Origin: G963663615 sp963663615
Lineage (GTDB): Bacteria > Bacteroidota > Ignavibacteria > Ignavibacteriales > Melioribacteraceae
DNA: 64,000 nt
Direction: 5' to 3'
NCBI GenBank assembly: GCA_963663615.1
Contig: OY760517.1
Coordinates: 434,001-498,000 of the forward strand
Shown: positions 25,934 to 33,962 of the stretch, in pieces
Layout: every line of letters begins with the position of its first letter
Numbering within the stretch: position 1 is the stretch's first letter
The notes under the pieces: model-generated
The model's input: only the letters and a program-made list of their open reading frames with translations
The model's database searches: none
What the model was told of the DNA's origin: nothing
Translations under genes and position numbers: made by a program

Positions 25934-27517
25934 ATGGGGAATATGGCTGAACTAAACAATAACTTTTGGGAAAAGTTTGGAATTACCGAAAAAGATTTAA
26001 CCAATATACCAATCAGAAAAAATGATCTTGTTAAGCAGCTTGTGCAATTTAATGATGGAATAGAAAGAATTGAATTGGCTGCTTCGGCTATACCGGGTGA
26101 AGGTATTGTAAAACCTGATCCGGATTATATTGATTACCTGATAGAAAAAAGCAGTGAGCCGCTTGCTGACGGAAGGGTTTTGTTATTTATACCAGCTTCG
26201 GGTGCAGCAAGCCGCTTATTTAAAAAGATTGTTGCTTTTTATAATTGTAATCCGGTATTCAGCAAAGCCGATCTTGAAAATATGATTGAAGCGAATGTGC
26301 AGGATGCAGATTATGTTTTTACATTTCTTGAGAATATAGAAGAGTTTGCTTTTAGTAAAGATTTGATTGAAGACTGGAAAAATAATGAATTGTCTGATCA
26401 ACATACTGACTATACAAATTCGCAATTTCTGAAGTTTATTCTGGAAAACAAAAAGTTTAATTTGATTGCCAAACCAAAGGCACTTTTTGAATTTCATCAT
26501 TATAATGCTGAAACCAGAACATGTTTTGAGGAGCAGCTTAGAGAAGGTATTGGCTACTCGAAAGATGATAGTAATATTACGCGTTTTCATTTTACAGTTT
26601 CTGTTGAGCACCTTGAGCAATTTAAGGATCTCTATAATGAACTAATATTGAAATTCAAAGACGAAAATGTTGTGTTCGATCTATCGTTTTCTCTCCAGAA
26701 AAAATCAACCGATACAATAGCTCTGACCAAAGATCGAAATGCAGCACGTGATACTGATGGTAACCTGGTTTTTCGACCTGGTGGGCATGGAGCATTGCTT
26801 GAAAACCTTAATGACCTTGATGCCGATTTTGTTGTAATTAAGAATATAGATAATATTGCGCCTGATCGACTTAAGTATGATAGCATAAAGTACAAAAAAA
26901 TGCTGATAGGGATGATGTATGAAGTTGAGGAGCAGGTTCATAGCTATCTGAACAAAATTGAAACTGGTGAGTATAACGAAAAGTTACTTAAGGAAATTGC
27001 TGAGTTCGCTCATTTCTCCCTAAATATAAAATCGGAAGTACTTTACGAAGAGCTACCAATTAGTGAAAAGGCTAATCTGTTGTTCAATAAACTTAACCGT
27101 CCCCTTAGAATTTGTGGAATGGTAAATAATGAGGGGCAAGTTGGTGGCGGACCTTTCTGGGTTAAAGATTCGGATGGACAGGTAACATTGCAGATTGTGG
27201 AAACTGTCCAAATTGATAAGGGTGATCCGCTTCAATTTGATATTATGAGTACAGCAACGCATTTTAATCCGGTTGATATAGTTTGCAGTGTAAGGGATTA
27301 TAAAGGTAACAAGTTTAACCTAACTGATTTCCGGGATGAAGCCATGGCTTTTATATCTACAAAATCCTTTAACGGGGATGATATTCTCGCCCTCGAATTA
27401 CCTGGGCTGTGGAATGGAGGTATGGCATTCTGGAATACAATTTTTGTTGAAGTACCACCGGTAACTTTTAATCCGGTTAAAGAGATAAATGATTTATTAG
27501 GCGAAAACCATAAATAA
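25934..27517 (+). CDS. DUF4301 family protein
   Basis: A 527-residue protein matching DUF4301: N-terminal FGITEKDLTNIPIRKNDLVKQL, the FIPASGAASRLFK segment (residues about 86-98), and FRPGGHGALLENLNDLDADFVVIKNIDN in the middle. These resemble the glycine-rich loop and metal-binding strand of nucleotidyltransferases, so a sugar-nucleotide or related transferase activity is possible; no function is established. No signal peptide. The start at 25934 has a poor ribosome binding site, and an ATG nine nt later is possible. It is followed 12 nt later by a STAS gene and is probably co-transcribed with it. Confidence 0.8.
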   Translation: MGNMAELNNNFWEKFGITEKDLTNIPIRKNDLVKQLVQFNDGIERIELAASAIPGEGIVKPDPDYIDYLIEKSSEPLADGRVLLFIPASGAASRLFKKIVAFYNCNPVFSKADLENMIEANVQDADYVFTFLENIEEFAFSKDLIEDWKNNELSDQHTDYTNSQFLKFILENKKFNLIAKPKALFEFHHYNAETRTCFEEQLREGIGYSKDDSNITRFHFTVSVEHLEQFKDLYNELILKFKDENVVFDLSFSLQKKSTDTIALTKDRNAARDTDGNLVFRPGGHGALLENLNDLDADFVVIKNIDNIAPDRLKYDSIKYKKMLIGMMYEVEEQVHSYLNKIETGEYNEKLLKEIAEFAHFSLNIKSEVLYEELPISEKANLLFNKLNRPLRICGMVNNEGQVGGGPFWVKDSDGQVTLQIVETVQIDKGDPLQFDIMSTATHFNPVDIVCSVRDYKGNKFNLTDFRDEAMAFISTKSFNGDDILALELPGLWNGGMAFWNTIFVEVPPVTFNPVKEINDLLGENHK

Positions 27518-27529
27518 GCTGAGTTTAAT

Positions 27530-27883
27530 ATGAAGTTAATTGAAAAGAAACTGGATAACGTTGTAATTCTTAAAGCAGATGCTGAAAGAATATTTAATGA
27601 AAATTCAAAATTGTTCAAGTCGTTGCTCCTGGAAGAAGCTGAAAAGTATAATCGTATTGCACTCGATTTATCCAATATATCTGTAATGGATAGTACCGGG
27701 CTTGGTGCAATTATTTCGTTTTATAAAGCTGTAAAGCATGAAGAAGATTTTGTTATTTTTGGCTTGCAGGATAAAGTGAAAACGCTATTTGATCTTACCA
27801 GACTTTCGAGAATATTTACTATTCTTGATGATGAAAAGGATGTAAATAACTACTTCTCAATAAAAAATGAAGAAGATTTTTAG
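27530..27883 (+). CDS. STAS-domain anti-anti-sigma factor
   Basis: A 117-residue single STAS domain. The core is IALDLSNISVMDSTGLGAIIS, with the phosphorylatable Ser in DSTGLG, followed by KTLFDLTRLSRIFTILDDEKD. Such proteins are released or trapped by Ser phosphorylation in partner-switching systems. No anti-sigma kinase or sigma factor is adjacent. RsbRD-like domains, which can work in the same kind of signalling, occur nearby at 28777 and in the kinase at 45758. Its stop codon overlaps that of the convergent methylase gene by 4 nt. Confidence 0.88.
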   Translation: MKLIEKKLDNVVILKADAERIFNENSKLFKSLLLEEAEKYNRIALDLSNISVMDSTGLGAIISFYKAVKHEEDFVIFGLQDKVKTLFDLTRLSRIFTILDDEKDVNNYFSIKNEEDF

Positions 27884-28638
27884 ATATTATTTGCGGCAGC
27901 ATTAAGTATAATAGCTGATGCTGCCGATACATTTAACGATTCCCCCATACCGGCTTTAGGTATTGTAACAATTTGAGGGTTGCAGGCAAGCAGCTCACTT
28001 GTTGGTCCGAATGCCTCATTGCAAAAAACTAATATTTTATCCCCGCTAAATTTAGTTTCATTAACATCTGCACCATCCAGATCAGCAACATACAAATTAT
28101 GGTTAAAGCTGTTTTGTGTTTTAAGTGCAGGCAAATCAATATGTTCAAAAATATTAAGATTAAAAATTGCACCCATCGAGGAACGCACTACTTTAGGGTT
28201 ATATGGATCTGCACAGCCAGTGCTTAGAAGAATATTGTTAAAATTGAACCATGCACATGAACGAAATATTGTTCCGAGGTTTCCGGGATCAGAAATATTT
28301 TCGAGGTAGATATAGTTAAGGTTTGATTCAGGTTTTTCCAACTGCTGGGTATTTATGCGGGCTATACAAAGAATGCCTTGCGGTGAATTTGTGTCGGCAA
28401 TTTTCCTGAAACCGGTATCGTCTGTAACCTCAACAGCAAAATTACTATTAATGCTTTCAAGCCAATCAGAGTTTGCTTCGGCAAAGCTGTTTGTTGCTAT
28501 TACTAATTCAACCTTTGTATCCGAATTAAGTGCTTCTTCAACAATACGTTTGCCTTCAACAATAAAGAGGTTTTCCAGAGTTCTATGCTTTTTAAGCTTT
28601 AGTGCGGAGTAATATTTTATTTTTGATTTTGGAAGCAT
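27880..28638 (-). CDS. TrmH/SpoU-family RNA 2'-O-ribose methyltransferase
   Basis: A 252-residue cytoplasmic SAM-dependent RNA methylase. An N-terminal substrate-binding domain (about 1-95, FIVEGKRIVEEAL) precedes a trefoil-knot SPOUT domain with the three SpoU motifs: ENISDPGNLGTIFRSCAWF, FCNEAFGPTSELL and IPKAGMGESLNVSAASAIIL. The target (23S rRNA or tRNA) cannot be told. TTATGAAATT near the start and CAAATGTA at 28670-28677 (minus-strand TACATTTG) suggest a -7 promoter box about 30 nt upstream, without a clear -33 box. It is convergent with the STAS gene. Confidence 0.9.
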   Translation of the reverse strand: MLPKSKIKYYSALKLKKHRTLENLFIVEGKRIVEEALNSDTKVELVIATNSFAEANSDWLESINSNFAVEVTDDTGFRKIADTNSPQGILCIARINTQQLEKPESNLNYIYLENISDPGNLGTIFRSCAWFNFNNILLSTGCADPYNPKVVRSSMGAIFNLNIFEHIDLPALKTQNSFNHNLYVADLDGADVNETKFSGDKILVFCNEAFGPTSELLACNPQIVTIPKAGMGESLNVSAASAIILNAAANNI

Positions 28639-28776
28639 TTATGAAATTTATATTTAATAATTAGTGTTACAAATGTAGTAAAAAGAGTATTAAAACTCCT
28701 TTTAGTTTGAAATAATTGATTGCTTTCCTGAAAATATTAATTTATTTTCCTTATACACGAACCTACGGAGGAATAA

Positions 28777-29325
28777 ATGTTAAATTCTAACCTAACGTCT
28801 GTTGTGAAAAAAAATTTTACGGAAATGATTCATGAATGGACTAATGAGGCAAAGACTTCTCCTGTCTTGAAAACTTATAAAAAGTTTGAAAATGAAGAGT
28901 TAGACAATAGAGCCAAAGCAGTTTTTGAACATCTTGTTATTTGGCTTGAAGCCGGTGCACTTACTACCGAAGTTGAAAACTATTTTCTTAATCTTGGCAG
29001 AACCCGACTTGATGAAGGATTTGCACTTAATGAAGTTCATTACGCTATATATGTAACAAAAAAAATATTCTGGAATTATGTTGACTGGCGTGATGCTATA
29101 ACTGGTCAGTTTGAAACTGGAACAGCAACTCAGATAATGACTATTTTTAACAATTACTTTGATCTTGGTAACTTTTATATTACACAGGGTTATGTAAACG
29201 AGTTACTTGTAAGGCTTGATGATAATAAAAAGTACACCAAAAGTGATTTGCAGAAGTTGTTAATTTCGGGTGAAAAATTTTGGGAAGATGCCGACGAAGA
29301 GGAATTTATTTGGCGACATGTATAA
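28777..29325 (+). CDS. RsbRD N-terminal-like helical protein
   Basis: A 182-residue all-helical soluble protein. The region EWTNEAK...FEHLVIWLEAG...ENYFLNLGRTRLDEGFALNEVHYAIYVTKKIFWNYV resembles the RsbRD N-terminal domain, a four-helix non-heme-globin-like sensor module. The N-terminus of the kinase at 45758 carries a comparable domain. Here it stands alone with no output domain, so it may act by protein contact. The start follows a strong GGAGG site (28764-28771 region). The family call rests on pattern and needs a profile search. Confidence 0.55.
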   Translation: MLNSNLTSVVKKNFTEMIHEWTNEAKTSPVLKTYKKFENEELDNRAKAVFEHLVIWLEAGALTTEVENYFLNLGRTRLDEGFALNEVHYAIYVTKKIFWNYVDWRDAITGQFETGTATQIMTIFNNYFDLGNFYITQGYVNELLVRLDDNKKYTKSDLQKLLISGEKFWEDADEEEFIWRHV

Positions 29326-29350
29326 GCTATATACTTTTTTGTGTTACTGG

Positions 29351-29388
29351 AAATCCATCGGAGGCAATACCTCCGATGGATTTTTTTT
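29351..29388. terminator. Strong terminator between convergent genes
   Basis: A perfect 14-bp stem (29351-29364 with 29370-29383) with a 5-nt loop, followed by a T tract in the plus direction. It ends just before the stop codon of the minus-strand octaheme cytochrome gene. The plus-strand direction is clearly the terminator; reading leftward there is no T tract after the stem. Confidence 0.88.
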
Positions 29389-31510
29389 ATTTAAACATTT
29401 TTGCTTCGGGAAGTGTACGTAATGCTTCGGCACGTTCTTGTGTATAACCTAACTTTTCAAATTTCATTATGCCATCTTCACTGTGGCAGGTAACACATTT
29501 GTGTCCTTCTTTTTCAATGCCGTGATTAACCATCAACGTACCATACTGGCGCATCCATCTTGCTTCAACATTTCTAAGGTTGCCTTCATCATCAAGCGGG
29601 TACTCATCAGACCAACCGTCAACGCCAAAGTAATACATAAACTCATCCATCATGTAATATTTAAACATCGACTGGTACATACGTTTTACAATTGGGTGCT
29701 GTATCGCTTTTTTAACGGCTTCCTTTGGATTTCCGGTTTCGTAGTATGTAGCATAGTCGAATGGCAAAATCATGGCACCAAACGGACCTTCATTAGTCAT
29801 ATCTTCATACATGCGGGCATTAAAAAGTTTAAACGGATATATCTTGCTTTTACCCATATTCTGAAGCGGCATAATATTCTTTGCTATCATCTCTTTTCTG
29901 CGTTCAATCATATCCGGAGTCATCTGCGAAAGTGTATTGGTGAACTCTTCAAGATACTTTTCAGGATTTTTAATTTTATCCTTTAAAACTGTTTCCATTA
30001 TATGTTTTGTCTCTTCAATAGCTTCTTCATTATCCACACTTGTAATCTGGTCAAGTAGTGGAACATAATCATCAGGTTTATCAGGGTGGTTACCAAGAGC
30101 GTTTGCAAGGAAAGTACCATTGCCATTAAACCATAGGAAAGTAAAACCAACGTTTGGTTCACCTGAATGAAGTATATCGGTAAACTCATATAATCCGGCT
30201 TCCTTGTTCCATACCGGGTTTGTCCAGTCGCGCAATACAACATTATAATCTTTCAGCTCGGTAATATGGCAGGTCTCGCATGCCAGTTTGTCGCCATGAC
30301 CATTAAGCATAACAGACTTAAGTCCGTCCGCACTATGTGGTGCAGTAGAGTGACACATTTCGCAACTAACATCCTTGTCAGGTAAATCATTCGCTACAAG
30401 GTCGGTACCTTTTGGTCCTCGTGGAAATTTATGACCTTCCGGAACGTGGCAATCAGTACACAATAAACCTGCAGCAGCATGAACATCACTATGAGGACTA
30501 AACGGGTTACCACGTTTGGCACCGTGATGAAGAATACGCGGGTTTTTGTAACCAATACTTTTTGCTGCTTTGTTGTTTTCGTAAGCGTCTCCACCGAGGT
30601 TATGCTGATGACAATTCAAACAGTTATCATTAGTTGGATTGGTAACAGTTATTGCAGCACGCAATGTTCTGTCCTGATTCCATCTGGTACCATTTTCATC
30701 TTCAATAACATACTTATGGTTCATGTCATATTCCTGCGAGTGGCATATAAGACAATCAATACCATCTTTTGCAGATTCGGCGATATCTCCAATAGGTAAC
30801 ATTTTTTCAGTAGCAGGATGGTAATTGCCACCAATATGACACTGTCCGCAACCTTCACTACGCATAACAACTTCGCCATTAGCATGCTCGGGGTAAGTTT
30901 TTACCAATGCAGCCCAGCCAGTCCATGAAAAACTTCCTGGGATACCGCAAGCACGGTCAATTTTACCAACCGGAATAGGTCTACCATCCTCATTTACTTT
31001 TCTGCCATCATAACCATAAGTACTAAAGCCGGCAACTTTACTCTGGAACTGAAAGTGAACGCTTTCAAGTATGTCATCCATTGTATTAACTTCATGGAAT
31101 GTACCATCAGATTTTTTAACTGTCATGGTTTCATGGCAGGTTAAACATGTTTGCGGACCTTCGTACTGGCGAATACCAGCCTCTTCAAAATATTTTATAT
31201 GCTTGTAATTGGTTTCATTCTGGAATGAAGGAGTATTAAGAAGGAGTTTTATTTTTTCCTGTTTAATACCTTCATCTTCAATGTCGGAAGTAACTTCTTT
31301 TGCTTTTTCTATTTTCTGTTCGTAAACAATTTTATTTACGAGACTGTAAAATTCGTTATCGGAAAGCTTTTTGCTATTTTCATAGGTAAGCTTTGCATTT
31401 GTAACGCCGGTGTACCATTCAAAAAACGGTGGGTAAATGAATTCCATGAACCCCCAGCCAACAACAACAAGAATAATGAGTGTTATAAAAATTCGTTTTA
31501 ACGTTTTCAT
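29387..31510 (-). CDS. Membrane-anchored octaheme c-type cytochrome
   Basis: A 707-residue periplasmic protein with an N-terminal membrane anchor (about 6-28) and eight CXXCH haem sites: CLTCH (122-126), CGQCH, CLICH, CLNCH, CTDCH, CEMCH, CETCH and CVTCH near the C-terminus. The long haem-free stretch between the seventh and eighth sites is helical. The layout resembles octaheme reductases of the tetrathionate-reductase-like group, but no substrate can be assigned, and nitrogen or sulfur oxyanions are only possible. It lies 18 nt after the heptaheme/cytochrome b gene, which is its likely electron donor. Confidence 0.85.
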   Translation of the reverse strand: MKTLKRIFITLIILVVVGWGFMEFIYPPFFEWYTGVTNAKLTYENSKKLSDNEFYSLVNKIVYEQKIEKAKEVTSDIEDEGIKQEKIKLLLNTPSFQNETNYKHIKYFEEAGIRQYEGPQTCLTCHETMTVKKSDGTFHEVNTMDDILESVHFQFQSKVAGFSTYGYDGRKVNEDGRPIPVGKIDRACGIPGSFSWTGWAALVKTYPEHANGEVVMRSEGCGQCHIGGNYHPATEKMLPIGDIAESAKDGIDCLICHSQEYDMNHKYVIEDENGTRWNQDRTLRAAITVTNPTNDNCLNCHQHNLGGDAYENNKAAKSIGYKNPRILHHGAKRGNPFSPHSDVHAAAGLLCTDCHVPEGHKFPRGPKGTDLVANDLPDKDVSCEMCHSTAPHSADGLKSVMLNGHGDKLACETCHITELKDYNVVLRDWTNPVWNKEAGLYEFTDILHSGEPNVGFTFLWFNGNGTFLANALGNHPDKPDDYVPLLDQITSVDNEEAIEETKHIMETVLKDKIKNPEKYLEEFTNTLSQMTPDMIERRKEMIAKNIMPLQNMGKSKIYPFKLFNARMYEDMTNEGPFGAMILPFDYATYYETGNPKEAVKKAIQHPIVKRMYQSMFKYYMMDEFMYYFGVDGWSDEYPLDDEGNLRNVEARWMRQYGTLMVNHGIEKEGHKCVTCHSEDGIMKFEKLGYTQERAEALRTLPEAKMFK

Positions 31511-31528
31511 TTATATAAATCCTCTATA

Positions 31529-33064
31529 TTATTTTTTTTCAACTTCGTGCCATCCTGAAACCATTGCTTTCAGGTTACTAAGTAATGTGTGACCTGTAAT
31601 TGCAAGGTAAATATGACCCAGCATAAACAGTGAAAGGAAAAAACCGGAAACGGTATGTAGCATGGCAGTACCAAATAGTCCGCTTTCACCTAAAAAGTCT
31701 TCAATAATTATTGATGGGAACAGAAGTGCCCAACCTGTAATAATTGTAATAGGTACAAATACATACATAATAAACAGATAAGTGATTTGCTGAAGCGGAT
31801 TAAACTTATTGTCCTTTGTAGTTTCAAAAGGATGTGGTTCGTTTTTGAAAATACCAGACATATAGAATTTAGCCTGTTTAAATAATCTGCTGAACATAGC
31901 TTTTAATACCGGTATATAGTTTTTAATGTTACCGCTAAACAGGTTACCAAGAAAGAACAACAGGTAGTTTATTGAAAGCAGAACACCTGCGGCATTATGC
32001 ATTGTAATTGCATCGTCAAAACCAAGGAAAACATTATTTTCACTGGCATATTGTAGTGTTATTCCCGATATAATTAATGCAAGGAACAAAATTGCATTGG
32101 ACCAGTGCCAGAAGCGAAGCCATAGCGGATAAAAATATTGTTTAATAAACTCGGCGTGGGTATGTTCCTTTTTGTTGTAAGCTTTAAGATAAAATAGAAA
32201 ATGTAATAGTATTACAACAAATGTTGCACCAAATATTATAAAGCTTGCCAGATTAAGATAATAGTTTCTGGTGGCACCAACTATGTATGAGTTGTTAAGA
32301 ATAACTCCATTAAAGAACCCATCTTTTTTACGTGTTTCCTGTACTTCAAATTTGTAAAGTGTTTGAGCAAGACGTGTATTTGTACTATGGCACTCAACAC
32401 AATTACTAACAGCTTTTTCCTTTGGCAGAATAAGATGCGAAACACCTGGCTGGTTAGGGTCAGTATGGCAATCAATACACCTTACATTATCCCAGTGAAG
32501 TTGCTGATGTGGCAACCACTGATGTGTAACTGCTAAGCTTGGGAACGTACGCTCAGTGTAAAGGTTAATCTTGTCGGTATTATCATGACAGTCAAAGCAT
32601 ATCTGATTATCGTATTTAATAGTTGACTTAATATCATGAATGTTTCTGGCAGTTAACTTGAACGTATGCGGATCATGACAATCGAAGCAAGTAAATTCTC
32701 CATCGGTTGCCATAAAGTGAACACTTTTTTCAAATGATTCCTGAATTGTTTCGAACTGTACAAGACTGGAATCGTCTGAATTTTCATGGCAATCTAGGCA
32801 ATGAATATCCTCGCCTGAAAGTTTTGCGGGATGGGGAAACTCGCCAAACTCTTCCGAGTGGCAATCGGTACATTCAAAACCTGCATGATTAGAGTGTGCG
32901 TACTCTTTTGGATTAACAGCCAGATTTTTGATTTTACCTGTTTCCAAATCTTTTTTGTTTAGGGTTTGCATTGAATGGCATCTTAAACAATCATTACCAT
33001 TTTCCTGCCCAAATGCAAGGGCGGAGAGTAACAGGATAAAGAAAAAAGAATAAAAAGACTTCAT
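31529..33064 (-). CDS. Heptaheme cytochrome c fused to a membrane cytochrome b
   Basis: A 511-residue protein. The signal peptide (1-19) precedes seven CXXCH sites in about the first 230 residues: CLRCH (26-30), CTDCH, CLDCH, CFDCH, CFDCH, CIDCH and CVECH. A first helix near 270 is followed by four helices of the cytochrome b561/formate dehydrogenase gamma type, with paired His residues (RFWHWSNA, TMHNAAG, MLHTVSG, GHIYLAITGH) suited to bind b haems. Such proteins oxidise menaquinol and pass electrons to periplasmic c haems. The octaheme gene is 18 nt downstream, so the pair probably forms one quinol-to-acceptor respiratory branch. Confidence 0.88.
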   Translation of the reverse strand: MKSFYSFFFILLLSALAFGQENGNDCLRCHSMQTLNKKDLETGKIKNLAVNPKEYAHSNHAGFECTDCHSEEFGEFPHPAKLSGEDIHCLDCHENSDDSSLVQFETIQESFEKSVHFMATDGEFTCFDCHDPHTFKLTARNIHDIKSTIKYDNQICFDCHDNTDKINLYTERTFPSLAVTHQWLPHQQLHWDNVRCIDCHTDPNQPGVSHLILPKEKAVSNCVECHSTNTRLAQTLYKFEVQETRKKDGFFNGVILNNSYIVGATRNYYLNLASFIIFGATFVVILLHFLFYLKAYNKKEHTHAEFIKQYFYPLWLRFWHWSNAILFLALIISGITLQYASENNVFLGFDDAITMHNAAGVLLSINYLLFFLGNLFSGNIKNYIPVLKAMFSRLFKQAKFYMSGIFKNEPHPFETTKDNKFNPLQQITYLFIMYVFVPITIITGWALLFPSIIIEDFLGESGLFGTAMLHTVSGFFLSLFMLGHIYLAITGHTLLSNLKAMVSGWHEVEKK

Positions 33065-33315
33065 GGTGTTATTACCTTGCTGTGAATTTTACAAAACTTT
33101 ATACATTATACTCGTACGATTTAACTGAAATTAAAGCAATTACGATGAATTGTTTTATACCCTAAAATAATTCTTTAAAACCGGATACGCAAGTTTTTTT
33201 ATCTTGGATTAACTGTCCTGAAATAATTTAAATCTTTTAAAATGCAGATAAATATTTGTGTTAAGGAATTATGAAATCAGAAAAAAATAATACTTATTTG
33301 TGTTTTTTATAGCAA

Positions 33316-33337
33316 AAATAGTCCTAAAGGACTATTT
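33316..33337 (-). promoter_or_regulatory. Palindrome at the expected transcription start of the cytochrome operon
   Basis: A perfect 9-bp inverted repeat (AAATAGTCC, TTTA spacer, GGACTATTT on the minus strand) starts just after the -7 box. It could be a repressor operator. Because it runs into TTTTTG on the minus strand, it could also be an early attenuator hairpin. Confidence 0.5.
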
Positions 33338-33338
33338 A

Positions 33339-33372
33339 CAAATATAGTTACTTTAGTTAATATTATATTCAA
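33339..33372 (-). promoter_or_regulatory. Bacteroidota-type promoter of the multiheme cytochrome operon
   Basis: On the minus strand TTG (33372-33370), a 23-nt spacer and TATATTTG (33346-33339) match the TTG/TAnnTTTG pattern. It lies about 265 nt upstream of the start at 33064. Confidence 0.6.
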
Positions 33373-33498
33373 AATTAGTACAATTATTAACTGATTTTCA
33401 AGAGGTATAGAGGATAGTGCTTAAGCACGTTAAGCATTAGGAGTCAGTACAAGGCAGCTGGATGTTTGGGTAGAGTTGGGAGTTGAAGAAGGTATTAG

Positions 33499-33527
33499 GC
33501 AGTATAGAATGGGGCATTCTATACTGC
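33499..33527. terminator. Hairpin after the monoheme cytochrome gene
   Basis: A perfect 13-bp stem (33499-33511 with 33515-33527) with a 3-nt loop, 10 nt beyond the stop codon of the minus-strand gene. There is no T tract, so it may be a processing or stability structure. Confidence 0.6.
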
Positions 33528-33537
33528 TGCTCTTTAA

Positions 33538-33951
33538 TTATTTTGCCAAGAGGTAATCGGCAATAGTACCTAAGTCTTTAACATCAATGCTTTCATACGA
33601 AGGCATAATAACTTTACTGTATTTCTTTTTATATTCTTCAAATCTGTCGCTATTGGCAAATCCTTTCGGATTTCTCAGGTAGTTGATAAGATTATCCCTG
33701 TTCCAGTATTCAGCAAGGTTAACAAGTTCCGGACCGTTAATTGTGCCTTCAAGATTGTTTCCATGGCAGCCAACACATCCAAAATTTTTCATTAACTGTG
33801 CACCATCCAGCTTATTTGGGTTGTTTTGCTGTTGTTGGGCATACTGGGCAAGGTTATCCTCTCCATTATCAAATGTTCCCAATACATTCGATAAAATGAA
33901 TAATCCCACAAACAATAGCAATACAACTAATATCCATCTAAGTGCATTCAT
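33538..33951 (-). CDS. Membrane-anchored monoheme cytochrome c
   Basis: A 137-residue class I cytochrome c. The start is set at ATG 33951 because AGAGGA lies 6 nt upstream; a TTG at 33966 in the same frame would overlap the amidase stop. A single N-terminal helix (about 6-24) anchors it. The haem site is CVGCH at 59-63 and the likely axial Met is in KVIMPSY. It lies on the other side of the long spacer from the multiheme operon, directly behind the amidase gene, with the ribosome binding site inside the amidase stop region, so the two are probably coupled. Confidence 0.88.
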   Translation of the reverse strand: MNALRWILVVLLLFVGLFILSNVLGTFDNGEDNLAQYAQQQQNNPNKLDGAQLMKNFGCVGCHGNNLEGTINGPELVNLAEYWNRDNLINYLRNPKGFANSDRFEEYKKKYSKVIMPSYESIDVKDLGTIADYLLAK

Positions 33952-33962
33952 ATATTTTCCTC

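Larger units (their letters stand above)
33065..33537. other. Long leader and spacer upstream of the cytochrome operon
   Basis: No gene is visible. It holds the promoter and palindrome described separately (33316-33372) and the hairpin at 33499-33527. If that promoter is used, the mRNA leader is about 265 nt, long enough for regulation. Confidence 0.5.
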
